Assembly (NCBI GenBank): GCA_016710625.1
Contig: JADJVK010000016.1
Coordinates: forward strand, 1-64,000
DNA length: 64,000 bases
Source of the DNA: Saprospiraceae bacterium
GTDB taxonomy: Bacteria; Bacteroidota; Bacteroidia; Chitinophagales; Saprospiraceae
Direction: 5' to 3'
Shown: in pieces, positions 38,468-49,418 of the stretch
How positions within the stretch are numbered: the stretch's first letter is position 1
How the letters are laid out: each line of letters starts with the position of its first letter
The notes under the pieces: generated by a model
Told to the model about the DNA's origin: nothing
The model's database searches: none
What the model saw: only the letters and a program-made list of their open reading frames with translations
Made by a program: the position numbers and the translations under genes

Positions 38468-41400
38468 ATGAAAAAACTATTTACATTATTGCTAGGTGCA
38501 ATAATTATTGCACTTTTATTTTCCAAATTTTCACAAAAGGACAATTTTCAAAATATTAGCACTATCAATTCTGGAAATAGCATTGATACAAAACCTATCG
38601 CTGCTACACCGCCTGTAGTTTACAAATTAGAAAAAACAAGTGTTTCTAAGCCATTTGTAAATCACAGCAAAAGTACTTCAGCTCAGAAAAAGAGTGAAAT
38701 TGGCAGAAAAAGGAGCAGATTAGAAGAAAAAATTGAAGAATCGTTTAAATACGATTTTGATAGAATTAAAAATCCAATTACAGGTACTGTTCCTGAAAAT
38801 ATGATTATTGATGGTTTGGAAGCTACCAGAAAATTGCAACAAATTCATTTCAATAATAGAGAAGATGCTTTGAGATGGAAGGAAAGAGGACCGAATAATG
38901 TCGGAGGAAGAACTAGGGTGATTTTAGTGGATGAAAATGACTCCACAAGAAGAACTGTTTTTGCTGGAAGTGTATCTGGTGGATTATGGAAAACTACTGA
39001 TATTACTGCAGCTAAACCTAATTGGGTAAAAATCAACGATTTTTAGAAAATCTCTCTGTTGGTGCATTAGTTCAAGACCCTAGAGACCCAAAAATAATGT
39101 ATTTAGGTACAGGAGAGGGTTATCCGAATGCTGATGCAGTGAGAGGTGTTGGTATTTTCAAATCTACTGATGGTGGAAACACTTGGACACTTCTTCCTTC
39201 TACTAAAAAATTAAATAATTTTGCTTTTGTTCAAAGATTGGTTTTCAACCCAATTACAAATGCACTTTTTGCTGCAACATCTACTGGCTTATATAGAACC
39301 AATGATGGTGGAGTGACTTGGTCAAAAGCTATATTAAGTTCAAAAATATTTGACTTAGAGTGGTCACCTGCTGGATATATGTTAGCATCAAGTGCTTCTT
39401 CTATATTTAGATTGACGAATGCTGACTCTACTACATTTACCAATTTAACCAATGGTGCTAATTCTGGTTTTATCAAAAATTTGGCTAGGGTTGAATTCAA
39501 TGTATGTAAGAATATCCACATGTGATTTATGCTATTGGTGCAGTTGGTAGTGCGGCTTCCAATGTAATGAGAAGTAATGATGAAGGTAAAACATGGGTAA
39601 TTGGTGAAATCCCTCAAAAACTAAATTTTAATAATGAGTATGAAGAATTTACTAGTGGACAGGCATGGTATGATTTGACTATTTGTGCATCACCAAATGA
39701 CACTAATATAGTTTGGGCTGGTGGTGTTACCATGTCAAGAAGTACTAATGGAGGAATAACATTTTCGCAAATTGGAAATAATTTACACTCAGACCAACAT
39801 ATCACGATGTTCGATCCGAAAATGGATAGTGTAATGTATGCTGGTAATGATGGTGGAATTTATAGAAGTATTAATGCTAATAAAAATAATATGACATTTG
39901 AAGCAAAAGAGGACAATTATATTACCACTCAGTTTTATGCCTGTGCTATGCATCCCGACTCCTTATCTAATTATTTTATTGGAGGAACTCAGGATAATAA
40001 TTCATTGAAATTGAATGGAGTAGGCATTGCTTCAGCATCAGTAGTCAAAGGTGGGGACGGAATGTTTTGTCATATTGACCAAAAAGATCCAAAATATCAA
40101 ATGGCTTGCTCACAAAATGCAGTTTATTCTGTTTCCATAAATGGAGGACAAACTTGGGGTGCAGGATTTGATTTTAAAGGTAATTGGGCTGCTGCATCAG
40201 ATTATGATAATATCAATGGCGTTATGTACACACAATCTAGACTTGGTGATATTTTCGAATGGAAAGTTAGAGCTGGTTTACAACCAAGAAAGATGACAAT
40301 CAAAGGTGCTAAAGTAAGTATTGAATCAATATTATGTGATCCGAATAAAGGAGGTAGAGTTTATATTGGTTCCGCTGGTGGTAGAATTTCAGTAATTGAA
40401 GATGCTTTAAATGGGGATACAATAATAAATGCAACAGCACTTACTAGTTTTGCCTAGTGGTGGTAATGTTTCATGTATAAGTGCTGAAGAGGGCAATGAG
40501 AATCACTTGATAGTATGTGTATCAAATACTGGATTGGCAAATAATATTTTTGAAAGCTTTGATAGAGGAAAAACATGGATTGGAGTGGAAGGAACTGGTG
40601 TAGCAACAGACAAAAGATTTCCAGATATATCTGTTAAATGGGTGATTTTTGCTCCAGGAGATGCTACAAAAGCAATAATTGCTACTGAATTTGGTGTTTG
40701 GAATACTCAAAAATTAGATGGACCCAATACTGTATGGATTCCACCATCACCTATATTCGGTACTCCGTTAGTGAGAACTGAAATGCCACAATATCGAAAA
40801 TCAGATAATGTTATATTAGCAGGAACTTATGGAAGAGGGCTTTGGACAACTGATGCATTTTCGCCATTAGTACCCAAAATGGCTTTCGAAAAAGTAACTT
40901 ATTTGAATACACCAGTTAGTTTTCAGAACCAATCCATCAATGCTCAATCTTTGTTATGGGATTTTGGAGATGGAACAACTTCTACAGAAGAAAATCCAGT
41001 ACATAGCTATTCTAAGATTGGAACTTATCCTGTTAGTTTAAAGGTAAATAATATTTCTAGTATAAGCTCTTATGTTGCAGTACTTCCGGATAGACCTTTA
41101 CCATATCAAGCTGGCACTATAGATTATGGTGGAAATTTTGAAGGGTTCACTGAGCAATATGCTGTAGATACAAAATCTGGAAGTTCATTTGACAGAGGAA
41201 ACTCCACACAATCTGGCAAAAGTGGCGTTAAATCAGGAGCAAATGCTTTTGTATTAGGAATCAATGAAACTTATTATCAACCCAATACAGATACTAGATT
41301 ATATTTATCTAACTTCAATATGAAGGATAATGGAATCTATGAATTTAGTTTTTGGGCAAAACAAAAATTACATGAAGGAACTGATGGATATGTAATTGAA

Positions 41401-42247
41401 TATTCATTGGATAGAGGAATCAGTTGGAAAACATTGGGTACTGCAAAATCTGGTTGGTACACTACCACCAGCACTGGTACAAATTTTCCAGATGGTACAC
41501 CATTCTTTAGTACAAACCTCAGTAATTATACAAGATTCGCATTAAATATCAGTGATTTAGCTGGAAATGAGAATGTAGCTTTCAGAATTGTTTTCAAATC
41601 TGAAGATACTGGTTCACATGCTGGTGTGGCTATAGATGATGTAGAAATCTCAAAATATAGCGGTGAATTATTAACAAAAGTTATAGACCAATCCTTGAAA
41701 TTCAATTCATCAACTGATTTGATAATCAATTGGAGTACATTACCTGAATATTATTGTTCTAAATTTGAAGTTGAATTGTCAACCAATGGAATTGATTTCA
41801 AAACGATAAAGACAGTGAATTCAACAGGATTTTTGACTGCTAATAGACAGAATTATAGCATAAAAGAAATTGCTACAACTTGTGTATATTTTGTAAGAAT
41901 TAAAGTAATCAATGAAAGTCTATCGGCTGGATATTCTAAGGTTTTCTATACTCCGTTAATGTCGATAAAAAGAGATGAACAATGTGGAAGTGGAATATTT
42001 CAGATTTTCCCGAATCCATTTAAAAACTTTATAAATATTTCTTTTACAGAGTTGATAACGAATACCTTTGAAAGTGGAATTATTTGATGATACTGGAAGA
42101 TTGGTTTATTCAGAAACAGCTGATCTGAAAGATGCTGCTTATTTCACTATTAAAAATTTAGATAATTTACCAAAAGGAGTATATTTCCTAAGGACACAAT
42201 TTGGGGAAGCGGAAACCCAAACTTATAAATTGATTGGTGGAAACTAA
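38468..42247 (+). CDS. T9SS-exported BNR/sortilin-like protein with PKD domain, four frameshifts
   Basis: Repaired, this encodes about 1259 residues. An N-terminal hydrophobic segment (FTLLLGAIIIALLFSKF) precedes propeller pieces (KERGPNNVGGRTR, YLGTGEGYPNADAVRG, STDGGNTWTLL, SNDEGKTWVIGE), a PKD domain (LLWDFGDGTTSTEENP), a lectin-like region with VAIDDVEIS, and a T9SS sorting domain (FQIFPNPFKNFINIS, GRLVYSE, LPKGVYFLRTQFG). Breaks lie at 39040-39044 (missing T), 39516-39517 (missing C, restoring NIPHVIYAIG), 40448-40451 (extra T) and 42067-42069 (extra T, restoring LKVELFDDTG). They cancel overall. The true stop is 42245-42247, followed by a strong terminator. Confidence 0.82.
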
Positions 42248-42253
42248 ATTTAC

Positions 42254-42292
42254 AAAAAAAGAGTTATGGTGAAAATCATAACTCTTTTTTTT
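42254..42292 (+). terminator. Intrinsic terminator
   Basis: AAAAAAAGAGTTATG and CATAACTCTTTTTTTT form a long perfect stem with an 8-base loop, 7 bases after the stop of the BNR/sortilin-like gene. Confidence 0.9.
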
Positions 42293-42349
42293 GATTGGAA
42301 CAATTTTTAAATAAAAATTGAGTTATTCTATAAGTTTAAATTTAAATAA

Positions 42350-43237
42350 ATGAATAAATATTTTTCTCTATTTATCCTTTTCCTTTTTGTAACAGCTGCA
42401 AATGGGCAACAAAAAATCGAAAATGCCTTGTTGTGGAAAATCGAAGATCCCAAAAACAAAGAAATCAAATCATACCTTTTTGGAACGATTCACTTAATAG
42501 GCAAAAACGATTTTATCCTTCGTGATGAAGTCAAAACGGCTTTAGACAATTGTAAAAGTACCATTTTTGAGCTCAATATGGACGACATGAACGACATGTC
42601 GAAAATGATGGGCATCATGATGAAGGCAAATATGAATGGCGATTCCACTCTGAAAGATTTAATCTCAAAAGAAGACTACAACTTAGTAAATGATTTCTTT
42701 TCAAAAGAAGGCATCCCGTTGGTCATGTTTGAAAAAATGAAGCCGATGTTTATTTCTTCATTAATTATGGGACCGATGAGTGGGAATGAAAAAGAAGAAA
42801 TGGTGTCTTATGAAATGGAATTATTAAAAATTGCTAAAGAAAAACAAAAGAAAATAGATGGGCTAGAAACCTTTGAATATCAATTAGGTATTTTCGATAT
42901 CATCCCTTATTCTCTTCAAGCAAAGCTTTTGGTGGAAGCGGTAAAATCGTCAAAAGATACCACTTCTGATAATCAATTGGTCGATATGATAGCAGCATAC
43001 AAAAATCAAGATTTACAAAAATTGCAAGTATTGATGAATAGCGATACAAAAGAATTGGGTGATTACACCAAACTATTATTGGATGATCGAAACAAAAATT
43101 GGGTGCCCATCATCAAAACGAAAATTGCTGAGCCCACTTTTTTTGCAGTGGGGGCAGGTCATTTGGCTGGTGAAAATGGGGTGATTTCCCTTTTGAGAAA
43201 AGCTGGATTAAAGGTTACTCCGGTTATTAAAATTTAA
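42350..43237 (+). CDS. TraB/GumN family protein
   Basis: This 295-residue protein has a signal peptide ending at ANGQQ. It shows the TraB/GumN (Tiki-like) core: LLWKIEDPKNKEIKSYLFGTIH with the GTIH motif near residue 45, IFELNMDD after it, DGLETFEYQL in the middle and FFAVGAGHLAGENGVISLLRKAG near the C-terminus. The family is thought to be related to metal-dependent proteases, but the bacterial members have no settled role. A near-consensus -7 box is not certain. Its 3' end overlaps the convergent amidase gene by 11 bases. Confidence 0.88.
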   Translation: MNKYFSLFILFLFVTAANGQQKIENALLWKIEDPKNKEIKSYLFGTIHLIGKNDFILRDEVKTALDNCKSTIFELNMDDMNDMSKMMGIMMKANMNGDSTLKDLISKEDYNLVNDFFSKEGIPLVMFEKMKPMFISSLIMGPMSGNEKEEMVSYEMELLKIAKEKQKKIDGLETFEYQLGIFDIIPYSLQAKLLVEAVKSSKDTTSDNQLVDMIAAYKNQDLQKLQVLMNSDTKELGDYTKLLLDDRNKNWVPIIKTKIAEPTFFAVGAGHLAGENGVISLLRKAGLKVTPVIKI

Positions 43238-43994
43238 TTTCGAATTGATCTCTATCATTCAAAAAGCCAAATTGAGTCCTAAAGTCAGTTTGGCTTTTTT
43301 TGTCCAGTTTGATAGTCTTCACCATTTCTTCGTTTTCTATTTCAAAAAGTATATTTCCCGCAAAATCAATAATTTGGCTGTCTCCAGAATATTCTAATTC
43401 ATTTCCATCCAACCCTACCCTATTGACGCCAACAGTAAAGGATTGATTTTCAATAGCTCTTGCTTTTAATAATGATTTCCAAGCATAAGCTCTTCTCTGG
43501 GGCCAATTTGCCACATAAACCAATAAGTCATAATCATCCGTATTTCTACTCCAAACTGGAAATCTTAAATCATAACAAACCAAAGGGCAAATCTTCCAAC
43601 CTTTCCATTCTATTATCTTTCGTTCTTTGCCTGCTGTGTAATGGGCATCTTCTTTTCCATAACTGAACAAATGTCTTTTATCGTAAGATTCGTAAAATCC
43701 ATTTGGGTAAACACAATAAAGTCGGTTGTAATAATTCCCCTTTTCTTCGATAATCAAACTTCCGATGAGGAGTGCATTCTTATCATTTGCAATATTACAC
43801 ATCCAATTGAACGTTTCACCGCCTTCATTTTCAGCTAGTTCGCCACATTTCATGCTAAAACCTGTCGAGAACATTTCAGGCAAAATAATCAAATCAGTTG
43901 CATCAATTTTGGAATTTATCATTTCCTCTAAATGTGCTAAATTTGATATTTTATCCTCCCATTTCAAATCAGCTTGAATGATAGATACTTTCAT
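43227..43994 (-). CDS. Nitrilase-superfamily amidohydrolase, omega-amidase-like
   Basis: This 255-residue cytoplasmic enzyme has the Glu-Lys-Cys triad of the carbon-nitrogen hydrolases: LPEMFSTGF (Glu near residue 40), YDKRHLFSY (Lys near 105) and LVCYDLRFPVW (Cys near 138). The MFSTGF and HLFSYGKED segments are those of the YafV/omega-amidase group, which removes ammonia from alpha-ketoglutaramate or ketosuccinamate as metabolite repair. Length fits that group. It lies 18 bases downstream of the start region of the next minus-strand gene, with which it could be cotranscribed. Confidence 0.9.
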   Translation of the reverse strand: MKVSIIQADLKWEDKISNLAHLEEMINSKIDATDLIILPEMFSTGFSMKCGELAENEGGETFNWMCNIANDKNALLIGSLIIEEKGNYYNRLYCVYPNGFYESYDKRHLFSYGKEDAHYTAGKERKIIEWKGWKICPLVCYDLRFPVWSRNTDDYDLLVYVANWPQRRAYAWKSLLKARAIENQSFTVGVNRVGLDGNELEYSGDSQIIDFAGNILFEIENEEMVKTIKLDKKSQTDFRTQFGFLNDRDQFEIKF

Positions 43995-44012
43995 ATTATG
44001 TAGTTTTTATTG

Positions 44013-46298
44013 TTATTCATAACCATTTTTTATGACAATAGTTGCTCCCCTATTCAAGGATATTTTTAATACATTATTTTCAATCAACTTAACTTTCTCT
44101 TGCTCTTTTTGTTCCACAAACCAAGTTTTGAAAGGAAGTTTAAAATAAAAATCTCCGCTACTTTCTGCCGTAAATTGCACATTGTCCAAAGTGCCATTTT
44201 CAATCGCTGCACTGACTAAAATTGCACCTTCTGCTCTTAGATTTTCGAAACTCACATTTTTCCAACTTTCAGGAATTGCTGGAAAAACTTCAATCATCCC
44301 ATCCTGACTTTGAAGTAACATTTCTTGAATACCTGAAGCAAAAGCAAAATTTCCTTCCAGAGTAAACGGTCGATAATTTATTTTACTATATCCTTTTTTG
44401 CTCTGATCTCCATTCAGATGAAAACTATTCACCGAACAAAATGCTTCTGCAAATATTTTCAATGCTTTGGCTGCTCCTTCCCCATCCTTTGCTCTTGCTT
44501 TCAAATTCCCTAACCAACTAAAACTATATCCAGTCCAATTATCCGTTCCCAATTTATCCAAATAAGCTAAAGAATTTCTTATGGTTTTTTGTTCCTCCAA
44601 GTTGTTCATATGCATCAAACCGAGGGGATGAATAGCCATTAAATGAGAAAAATGACGGTGAGACTCCTTCAATGGCTGATCTTTTGCAATCAACAAACCC
44701 ATTTTGGCATCTATTTCTAATGGTGGAAGCAATTGATAAATGGAGTCAAATCTGATTTTATCTCTATCATATTGCAATTCTTTTGCTAACTCAGCTCCTT
44801 TCTCAAAGACAAAATGAATCAATGCATTATCATAATTCGTTGGGGTCTTAAACCATGCATGGATGCTATTGTCATGGATTTCTGGACTAGAGGAAATCGG
44901 CAATTGCAGAAAGCCCTCCTTGTTTTTTTGTAAAATCTGTTCCAAAAAACGAGCAGTTTCTTTTATCCAAGGATAACACCTTCTCTCCAAAAATCTTCTA
45001 TTCTTTGAATATCTCCATTGTAGATAATAATTTTGTGCCAACCAAGCAGCAGTCGTCGGCGACAAAGCATATTGAATCCAGCCACCCATTGGTTCGCCGT
45101 TGATGGTCGATACTCCGGGCACATTCAATCCATTCACCCCAAAATACTTTTGAGTATATTTTTGATAGGTATCCCAATTATTATCAAGATGATCCAAAAG
45201 GCTATAGGCTTCATTCAAATGGTTGGATTTATAGGCGGGCCAATAGCTCATTTCTGTATTCAGATCATAGTGAAAATCTCCTTTCCAAGGGGGTAGTTTA
45301 CCATTATCCGCTGTCCAAATAGCTTGCAACGATATTGGGGGACTACCCCTTCTAGCCACCGATCCGAATTTGTACATATCCAAATAATATTGTCTTTCTA
45401 GCACCGAATCTGGTAAGTGAATAGCCGACTTTTTCCAAAAATCTGACCACCAATTGGTGTGATCCTTTAGCTCTTTCAAATAACTGTTTGTTACCGAACT
45501 AGCCGATTCTAAAACATCGTTTTTAGTGCTATCTCTAATATAAACGATTGCCCAACTTCCTTCATAATTATTGTATTGCAATTTTCGCCATCTGATAATT
45601 ACCCCATATTTCTTTCCATTCCCAATTTCTTGTTCGTAGTATTTGGTAAATTTCGTTTTTGAAAATTTACCTTTCGGATAGCCCAATCTCGACAAATCAT
45701 CACCTTCGACAGAGCCACCTGATTTTTGGCTGATACCCACATCATTAGGTGCTATTAAATTTATATTGATAGTATCCACATTTTCTAATCGAAACCAACC
45801 AATATCCTTATTGGCATGAACGAAAGTCCTGACATTCACCTTATTGGTGTATTTTACCGTAACTTCACCATTTTGAATATCCAAGGATGAAGAGATGGGT
45901 GTTCCCCAATTTTTGCCAATGAATTCAATTGCTGCTCCTGGTAATTTTGTTGGTGCTGGTTCCCTTTCATAAGGCTCATCAAAATATTTTTGAACCAAAT
46001 TATATTGTTTCTTTTCTACCTGTTCAGCCACCCATTTGTAAGAAAATTCAGGTCGATCAAGCCCTTTCATGGGTCTGGTATCCCAAAGGTCTGCCCTATC
46101 CAACGACATTCTGAGGTTGGTATCTTTTTGCCAAACCAAAGCTCCTAAAGTGCCATTTCCGATGGGCAAAGCCTCATCCCATCTTTTGGGCAATCCTGAA
46201 AATTGAAGATTATAGGCTGCTTTGGGCAAAAAATTATTAGCTGTTTGCCCAAAAAGGAAGTATGGAAATACGATTAAAAAAATAAGAATTCGCATCAT
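44013..46298 (-). CDS. GH95-like glycoside hydrolase, secreted
   Basis: This 761-residue protein has a signal peptide ending at FLFGQ. The N-terminal beta-sandwich starts with WDEALPIGNGTLGALVW, the hallmark of GH95 and neighbouring families. An (alpha/alpha)6 barrel follows, with MSYWPAYKSNHLNEAY, GGWIQYALSPTTAAWLAQ, SSSPEIHDN, HRHFSHLMAIHPLG and DNWTGYSFSWLGNLKARAKDGEGA, and a C-terminal sandwich with EVFPAIPESWKNVSFENLRAEGA. GH95 enzymes usually remove alpha-L-fucose or alpha-L-galactose from glycans. Specificity here is not certain because several expected residues differ. No PUL transporter genes lie nearby. Confidence 0.8.
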   Translation of the reverse strand: MMRILIFLIVFPYFLFGQTANNFLPKAAYNLQFSGLPKRWDEALPIGNGTLGALVWQKDTNLRMSLDRADLWDTRPMKGLDRPEFSYKWVAEQVEKKQYNLVQKYFDEPYEREPAPTKLPGAAIEFIGKNWGTPISSSLDIQNGEVTVKYTNKVNVRTFVHANKDIGWFRLENVDTININLIAPNDVGISQKSGGSVEGDDLSRLGYPKGKFSKTKFTKYYEQEIGNGKKYGVIIRWRKLQYNNYEGSWAIVYIRDSTKNDVLESASSVTNSYLKELKDHTNWWSDFWKKSAIHLPDSVLERQYYLDMYKFGSVARRGSPPISLQAIWTADNGKLPPWKGDFHYDLNTEMSYWPAYKSNHLNEAYSLLDHLDNNWDTYQKYTQKYFGVNGLNVPGVSTINGEPMGGWIQYALSPTTAAWLAQNYYLQWRYSKNRRFLERRCYPWIKETARFLEQILQKNKEGFLQLPISSSPEIHDNSIHAWFKTPTNYDNALIHFVFEKGAELAKELQYDRDKIRFDSIYQLLPPLEIDAKMGLLIAKDQPLKESHRHFSHLMAIHPLGLMHMNNLEEQKTIRNSLAYLDKLGTDNWTGYSFSWLGNLKARAKDGEGAAKALKIFAEAFCSVNSFHLNGDQSKKGYSKINYRPFTLEGNFAFASGIQEMLLQSQDGMIEVFPAIPESWKNVSFENLRAEGAILVSAAIENGTLDNVQFTAESSGDFYFKLPFKTWFVEQKEQEKVKLIENNVLKISLNRGATIVIKNGYE

Positions 46299-46432
46299 TC
46301 AATTCTAAAATTTAGTGCAAGTTAGCCAAATTCTGTTAATGAAATGGAATGGAAAATTAGAAATATTTTTATTTCAAAGGAGCAACGAATGGGAATTTAT
46401 TGTAAAAAGTGAAAGCAAATTCAAATCAAAAC

Positions 46433-46876
46433 TTATTGTACCACATATTCATAATTATAAAAGTCATCTCGACTAAAACCGATTTTTTCATATAATTTTT
46501 GGGCAACAAAATTATCAGTGGCAGTTGATAAAAATATTTTCTTCCGATTCGTCGCTTTTGAGAATTCAATTACTTTTTCAATTAATAGCGTTGCGACGCC
46601 CAAATTTCGATAGTCTGAACGGACATATAAATCATTTAAGAGCCAAGTCCGACCCAAACCCACTGATGTGAAAGTTGGATACAATTGGGTAAACCCAACC
46701 ATTTCATGCTCTTTCTTAGCAAAAAACAGAACACTTTCTTCGAGTTGGAGTCTTTCTGCTAAAAAAGCTTTAGCTGCACCAACATCGCTTTTTTGTTGAT
46801 AAAATTGCCGATATTCATCCAATAGAACTGCCAATTCGTCAACGTCTGATATTAAAGCTTTACTAATTGTTATCAC
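46433..46876 (-). CDS. GNAT family N-acetyltransferase
   Basis: This 147-residue protein has the GNAT acetyl-CoA site: LNDLYVRSDYRNLGVATLLIEKVIEF (motif A, with RNLGVA in the place of RxxGxG/A) and STATDNFVAQKLYEKIGF (motif B). I choose the GTG at 46876, whose GTGA overlaps the stop of the exonuclease gene, because any longer frame would read through that gene. The coupling suggests cotranscription with the exonuclease. The acceptor substrate is unknown. Confidence 0.85.
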   Translation of the reverse strand: MITISKALISDVDELAVLLDEYRQFYQQKSDVGAAKAFLAERLQLEESVLFFAKKEHEMVGFTQLYPTFTSVGLGRTWLLNDLYVRSDYRNLGVATLLIEKVIEFSKATNRKKIFLSTATDNFVAQKLYEKIGFSRDDFYNYEYVVQ

Positions 46877-47697
46877 TTCCTGAAATTTTTCAATTCTTCT
46901 TCTCTTACGATATTTTGGACGATTTTTTTCACTTGAGCAGAAAACTCTTTGTTCATAATCCAATGATAATAATTTTTGTCTTTCATCAGGATTTCTTTCA
47001 CTGGCTGACCAAGATATTTTCCAAAATTAAAAATAATCGTTCCGTCGGTATCCACTTTTAGCCGTTGAGTGGCATCCAACATCTTCAAATCATTGGTAAA
47101 TTCGTGCAAAACTTTCATGTCATTTTTCACAGGAGCTTCCACTTTCTGACCTTCCTCATCCAACAAATCTACGCCATCATATTTTTCGAGCTGCCCTTTC
47201 AGTACATCTATGGTTGCCTTCACATCTGCCAATGCATCGTGAGCATCTTCCAATTCCTTTCCACAATACAATCGATAAGCCGCTTTCAAGGTTCTAGATT
47301 CCATTTTGTAAAAAATCCGCTGTACATCTATCAGATTTCGATGCTCCACATCCCAATCGATTCCGACTCTTGCAAATTCTTCCATCAACAATGGAATATC
47401 GAATCGGTTACTATTGTAGCCTGCGATGTCTGCATCTCCTATGAAATCGTATATTTTGTTTGCAACCTGCTGAAAAACAGGCTTATTGGCAAGATCCTTC
47501 GCTGTGATGCCATGTACATTCTCCGCTTCTTTTGAAATAGGAATTCCGGGATTAATCAATAAAACCAATTCTTCTGGAGCATTATTATTTGCGAAATATT
47601 TCACTAATCCTATTTGAATAATCCTGTCTCGGATAACATTCAATCCAGTCGCCTCAACATCGAAAAATACAAGATCCTTTTTTAGGTTGAAATCCAT
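46873..47697 (-). CDS. 3'-5' exonuclease, DnaQ-like (DEDD)
   Basis: This 274-residue protein has the exonuclease motifs FFDVEATGL (Exo I), YNSNRFDIPLLMEEF (Exo II) and EDAHDALADVKAT (Exo III with His, DEDDh type). The C-terminal extension carries FNFGKYLGQPVKEI and NYYHWIM, a small module often found after this nuclease in Bacteroidota. It resembles polymerase III epsilon but probably acts alone in repair or RNA trimming. The ATG at 47697 starts just before Exo I; an upstream in-frame extension has no family similarity and is left out. Confidence 0.88.
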   Translation of the reverse strand: MDFNLKKDLVFFDVEATGLNVIRDRIIQIGLVKYFANNNAPEELVLLINPGIPISKEAENVHGITAKDLANKPVFQQVANKIYDFIGDADIAGYNSNRFDIPLLMEEFARVGIDWDVEHRNLIDVQRIFYKMESRTLKAAYRLYCGKELEDAHDALADVKATIDVLKGQLEKYDGVDLLDEEGQKVEAPVKNDMKVLHEFTNDLKMLDATQRLKVDTDGTIIFNFGKYLGQPVKEILMKDKNYYHWIMNKEFSAQVKKIVQNIVREEELKNFRK

Positions 47698-47852
47698 ATT
47701 ATTACTTAAAAGTTTATGAGTTTCAAAGGTAAGGAAAAAATGGATATGAGTTGTTGTTTTTGTAACTCGTACTTTTAAATCCTTGTTGGAAACAAGAAAG
47801 GATTCTAAATTAAACGACAAATTTAAAGAAGTAAACGGAGGAAAAAAAACAG

Positions 47853-49319
47853 TTATTCTTTCACCACTTTCCCACTTTGCACTCCAAACCCCTCCAAATA
47901 AACTGACCAGGCATAGATTCCTTTTGGTAAGGATAAGGTATTGATTGCTAATTCCCCAGAGTCAGCAGTGAGTTGATGCTCTTGCACTAACCTACCCATA
48001 CTATCGAATAATCTGAAGGTGCCTTTTCGCCATGATTGCAAACCCAATACCTCTATTTTCATCATTTCTTGTACTGGATTGGGATATACCTTTACATTGG
48101 GTGCAAAATAGAGAATGGGTGTACCAGTAGAAGTGATGGTGTCACAGTAGTTTTCGTAAGGCGTACCAGTTCTGTAATGCGGAAAATGGGGCGTTTGCCA
48201 ATAATACCAGGTGGTTTTGATGGCTCTTTGCACAAAATCGCAGGCTGCCCCTTTCTCGTCGGGTCTATTGATAACATGTAAGTATCTCGAAGAACCTTGT
48301 GTACTAATATAAAGTTTGCAATCAGGTCCATGAAATAAGTTATTAAGATTGGTTGGGAAAAAGTTATTTATTCTATAACCATCCCATTCTCCAATGATGG
48401 TCTTGGAGGCTTGAATATCTGTTGCCCACAAATCAAACTGAAAGAGTTTAATTAGATTGGTTACATACAAAAATCTTCCAGATGGGGAAAATGCACAACC
48501 ACCAGAATATATAGAATCATTTAGGTCTAAATACTTTGCATTTGAAAACTCCCCAGCATTTCTGTCAAAGTCAAAAACTTGAATTCTTTCTGTCATATTA
48601 TAGGTTGCAAATTTTGTTCCATCTTTAGAAAAGCAATATTGACCAGAGCCGCCACCTTCCCAATCATCAATCTCCCCTAGTTTTTGGGAAGAATATTTAT
48701 AAATCGTATCTTTCGTAACTAGAATCTTATACCAAGTATTACTATACACTTTCTTTTTTACTATCCACCAATCTTGATTATTAGCATGTTTAGAGGCATA
48801 TATATTTCCATAAACTAAGGTGTCTTTAAAAATATTTACCCCTTTCTTAATTACTTCTCCTAACCCATTTTGTCTAGTCATATCAATTTCAGAATAATTC
48901 AGCCCATCCAATATATATTCATAATCAGTATCAATTTTTATTCTATATTCTGGATTATGGAAAACCAAATAATGATTAGGGGTAGCTGGTTTTGGTAAGC
49001 TTAGAAAAGCAAAAAAACCGCCATAATCTCCAATTGAATTACAGTTATTGTCATATCTTTTTCCAGGATTGATTTTATTCCCATTTTTCATTATTTTATC
49101 TTGGGTGTTCATGATTTCGCAACCATTGGAATAAAACTGGAGTTGCCCAAGGCTATCTGACATATATAAAGAAGAAGTTGCAAAATCCAAACTCATTTCA
49201 CCTCTATACTTGTATATGGGGTTATTATTAAAATTAAATTCTGTAATTCCAAATGAGAATCTGTACTTGCATTTACTCCTTTCCAAATAACCAAACATAA
49301 TCATATTTAGATTGGCCAA
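47853..49319 (-). CDS. T9SS-exported WD40/lactonase-like protein, uncertain N-terminus
   Basis: This is about 488 residues with repeated beta-propeller-like strands (SMSDSLGQLQFYSNG-type, FSKDGTKFATYN, FSPSGRFLYVTN, GPDCKLYISTQG) ending in a T9SS sorting domain (VKVYPNPVQEMMKIEVLG through GIYAWSVYLEGFGV). In Saprospiraceae-like genomes such proteins are abundant and of unknown role. The frame extends upstream of 49319 through a signal-like stretch (FIIAILFLGNNILA) but meets an in-frame TAA directly after MMK at about 49360. The real start is therefore probably that ATG with a base error, and the protein should be exported. Confidence 0.7.
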   Translation of the reverse strand: MANLNMIMFGYLERSKCKYRFSFGITEFNFNNNPIYKYRGEMSLDFATSSLYMSDSLGQLQFYSNGCEIMNTQDKIMKNGNKINPGKRYDNNCNSIGDYGGFFAFLSLPKPATPNHYLVFHNPEYRIKIDTDYEYILDGLNYSEIDMTRQNGLGEVIKKGVNIFKDTLVYGNIYASKHANNQDWWIVKKKVYSNTWYKILVTKDTIYKYSSQKLGEIDDWEGGGSGQYCFSKDGTKFATYNMTERIQVFDFDRNAGEFSNAKYLDLNDSIYSGGCAFSPSGRFLYVTNLIKLFQFDLWATDIQASKTIIGEWDGYRINNFFPTNLNNLFHGPDCKLYISTQGSSRYLHVINRPDEKGAACDFVQRAIKTTWYYWQTPHFPHYRTGTPYENYCDTITSTGTPILYFAPNVKVYPNPVQEMMKIEVLGLQSWRKGTFRLFDSMGRLVQEHQLTADSGELAINTLSLPKGIYAWSVYLEGFGVQSGKVVKE

Positions 49320-49378
49320 AATATTATTACCTAAAAATAATATTGCTATAATAAATTATTTCATCATTTAAGAAAAGA

Positions 49379-49408
49379 TTGGGTAATCTGCAAATGCAAA
49401 TTACCCAA
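49379..49408 (-). terminator. Hairpin after the orphan T9SS tail
   Basis: TTGGGTAAT and ATTACCCAA form a 9-bp stem with a 12-base loop that itself can pair TGCA; a T-rich stretch follows on the minus strand. Confidence 0.6.
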
Positions 49409-49418
49409 GTTGATAAAA

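Noticed and set aside
38468..42247. Programmed frameshifting in the BNR/sortilin-like gene
   Set aside because: Four shifts in both directions with no slippery heptamer plus downstream structure are better explained by the error pattern that also breaks rpsG.
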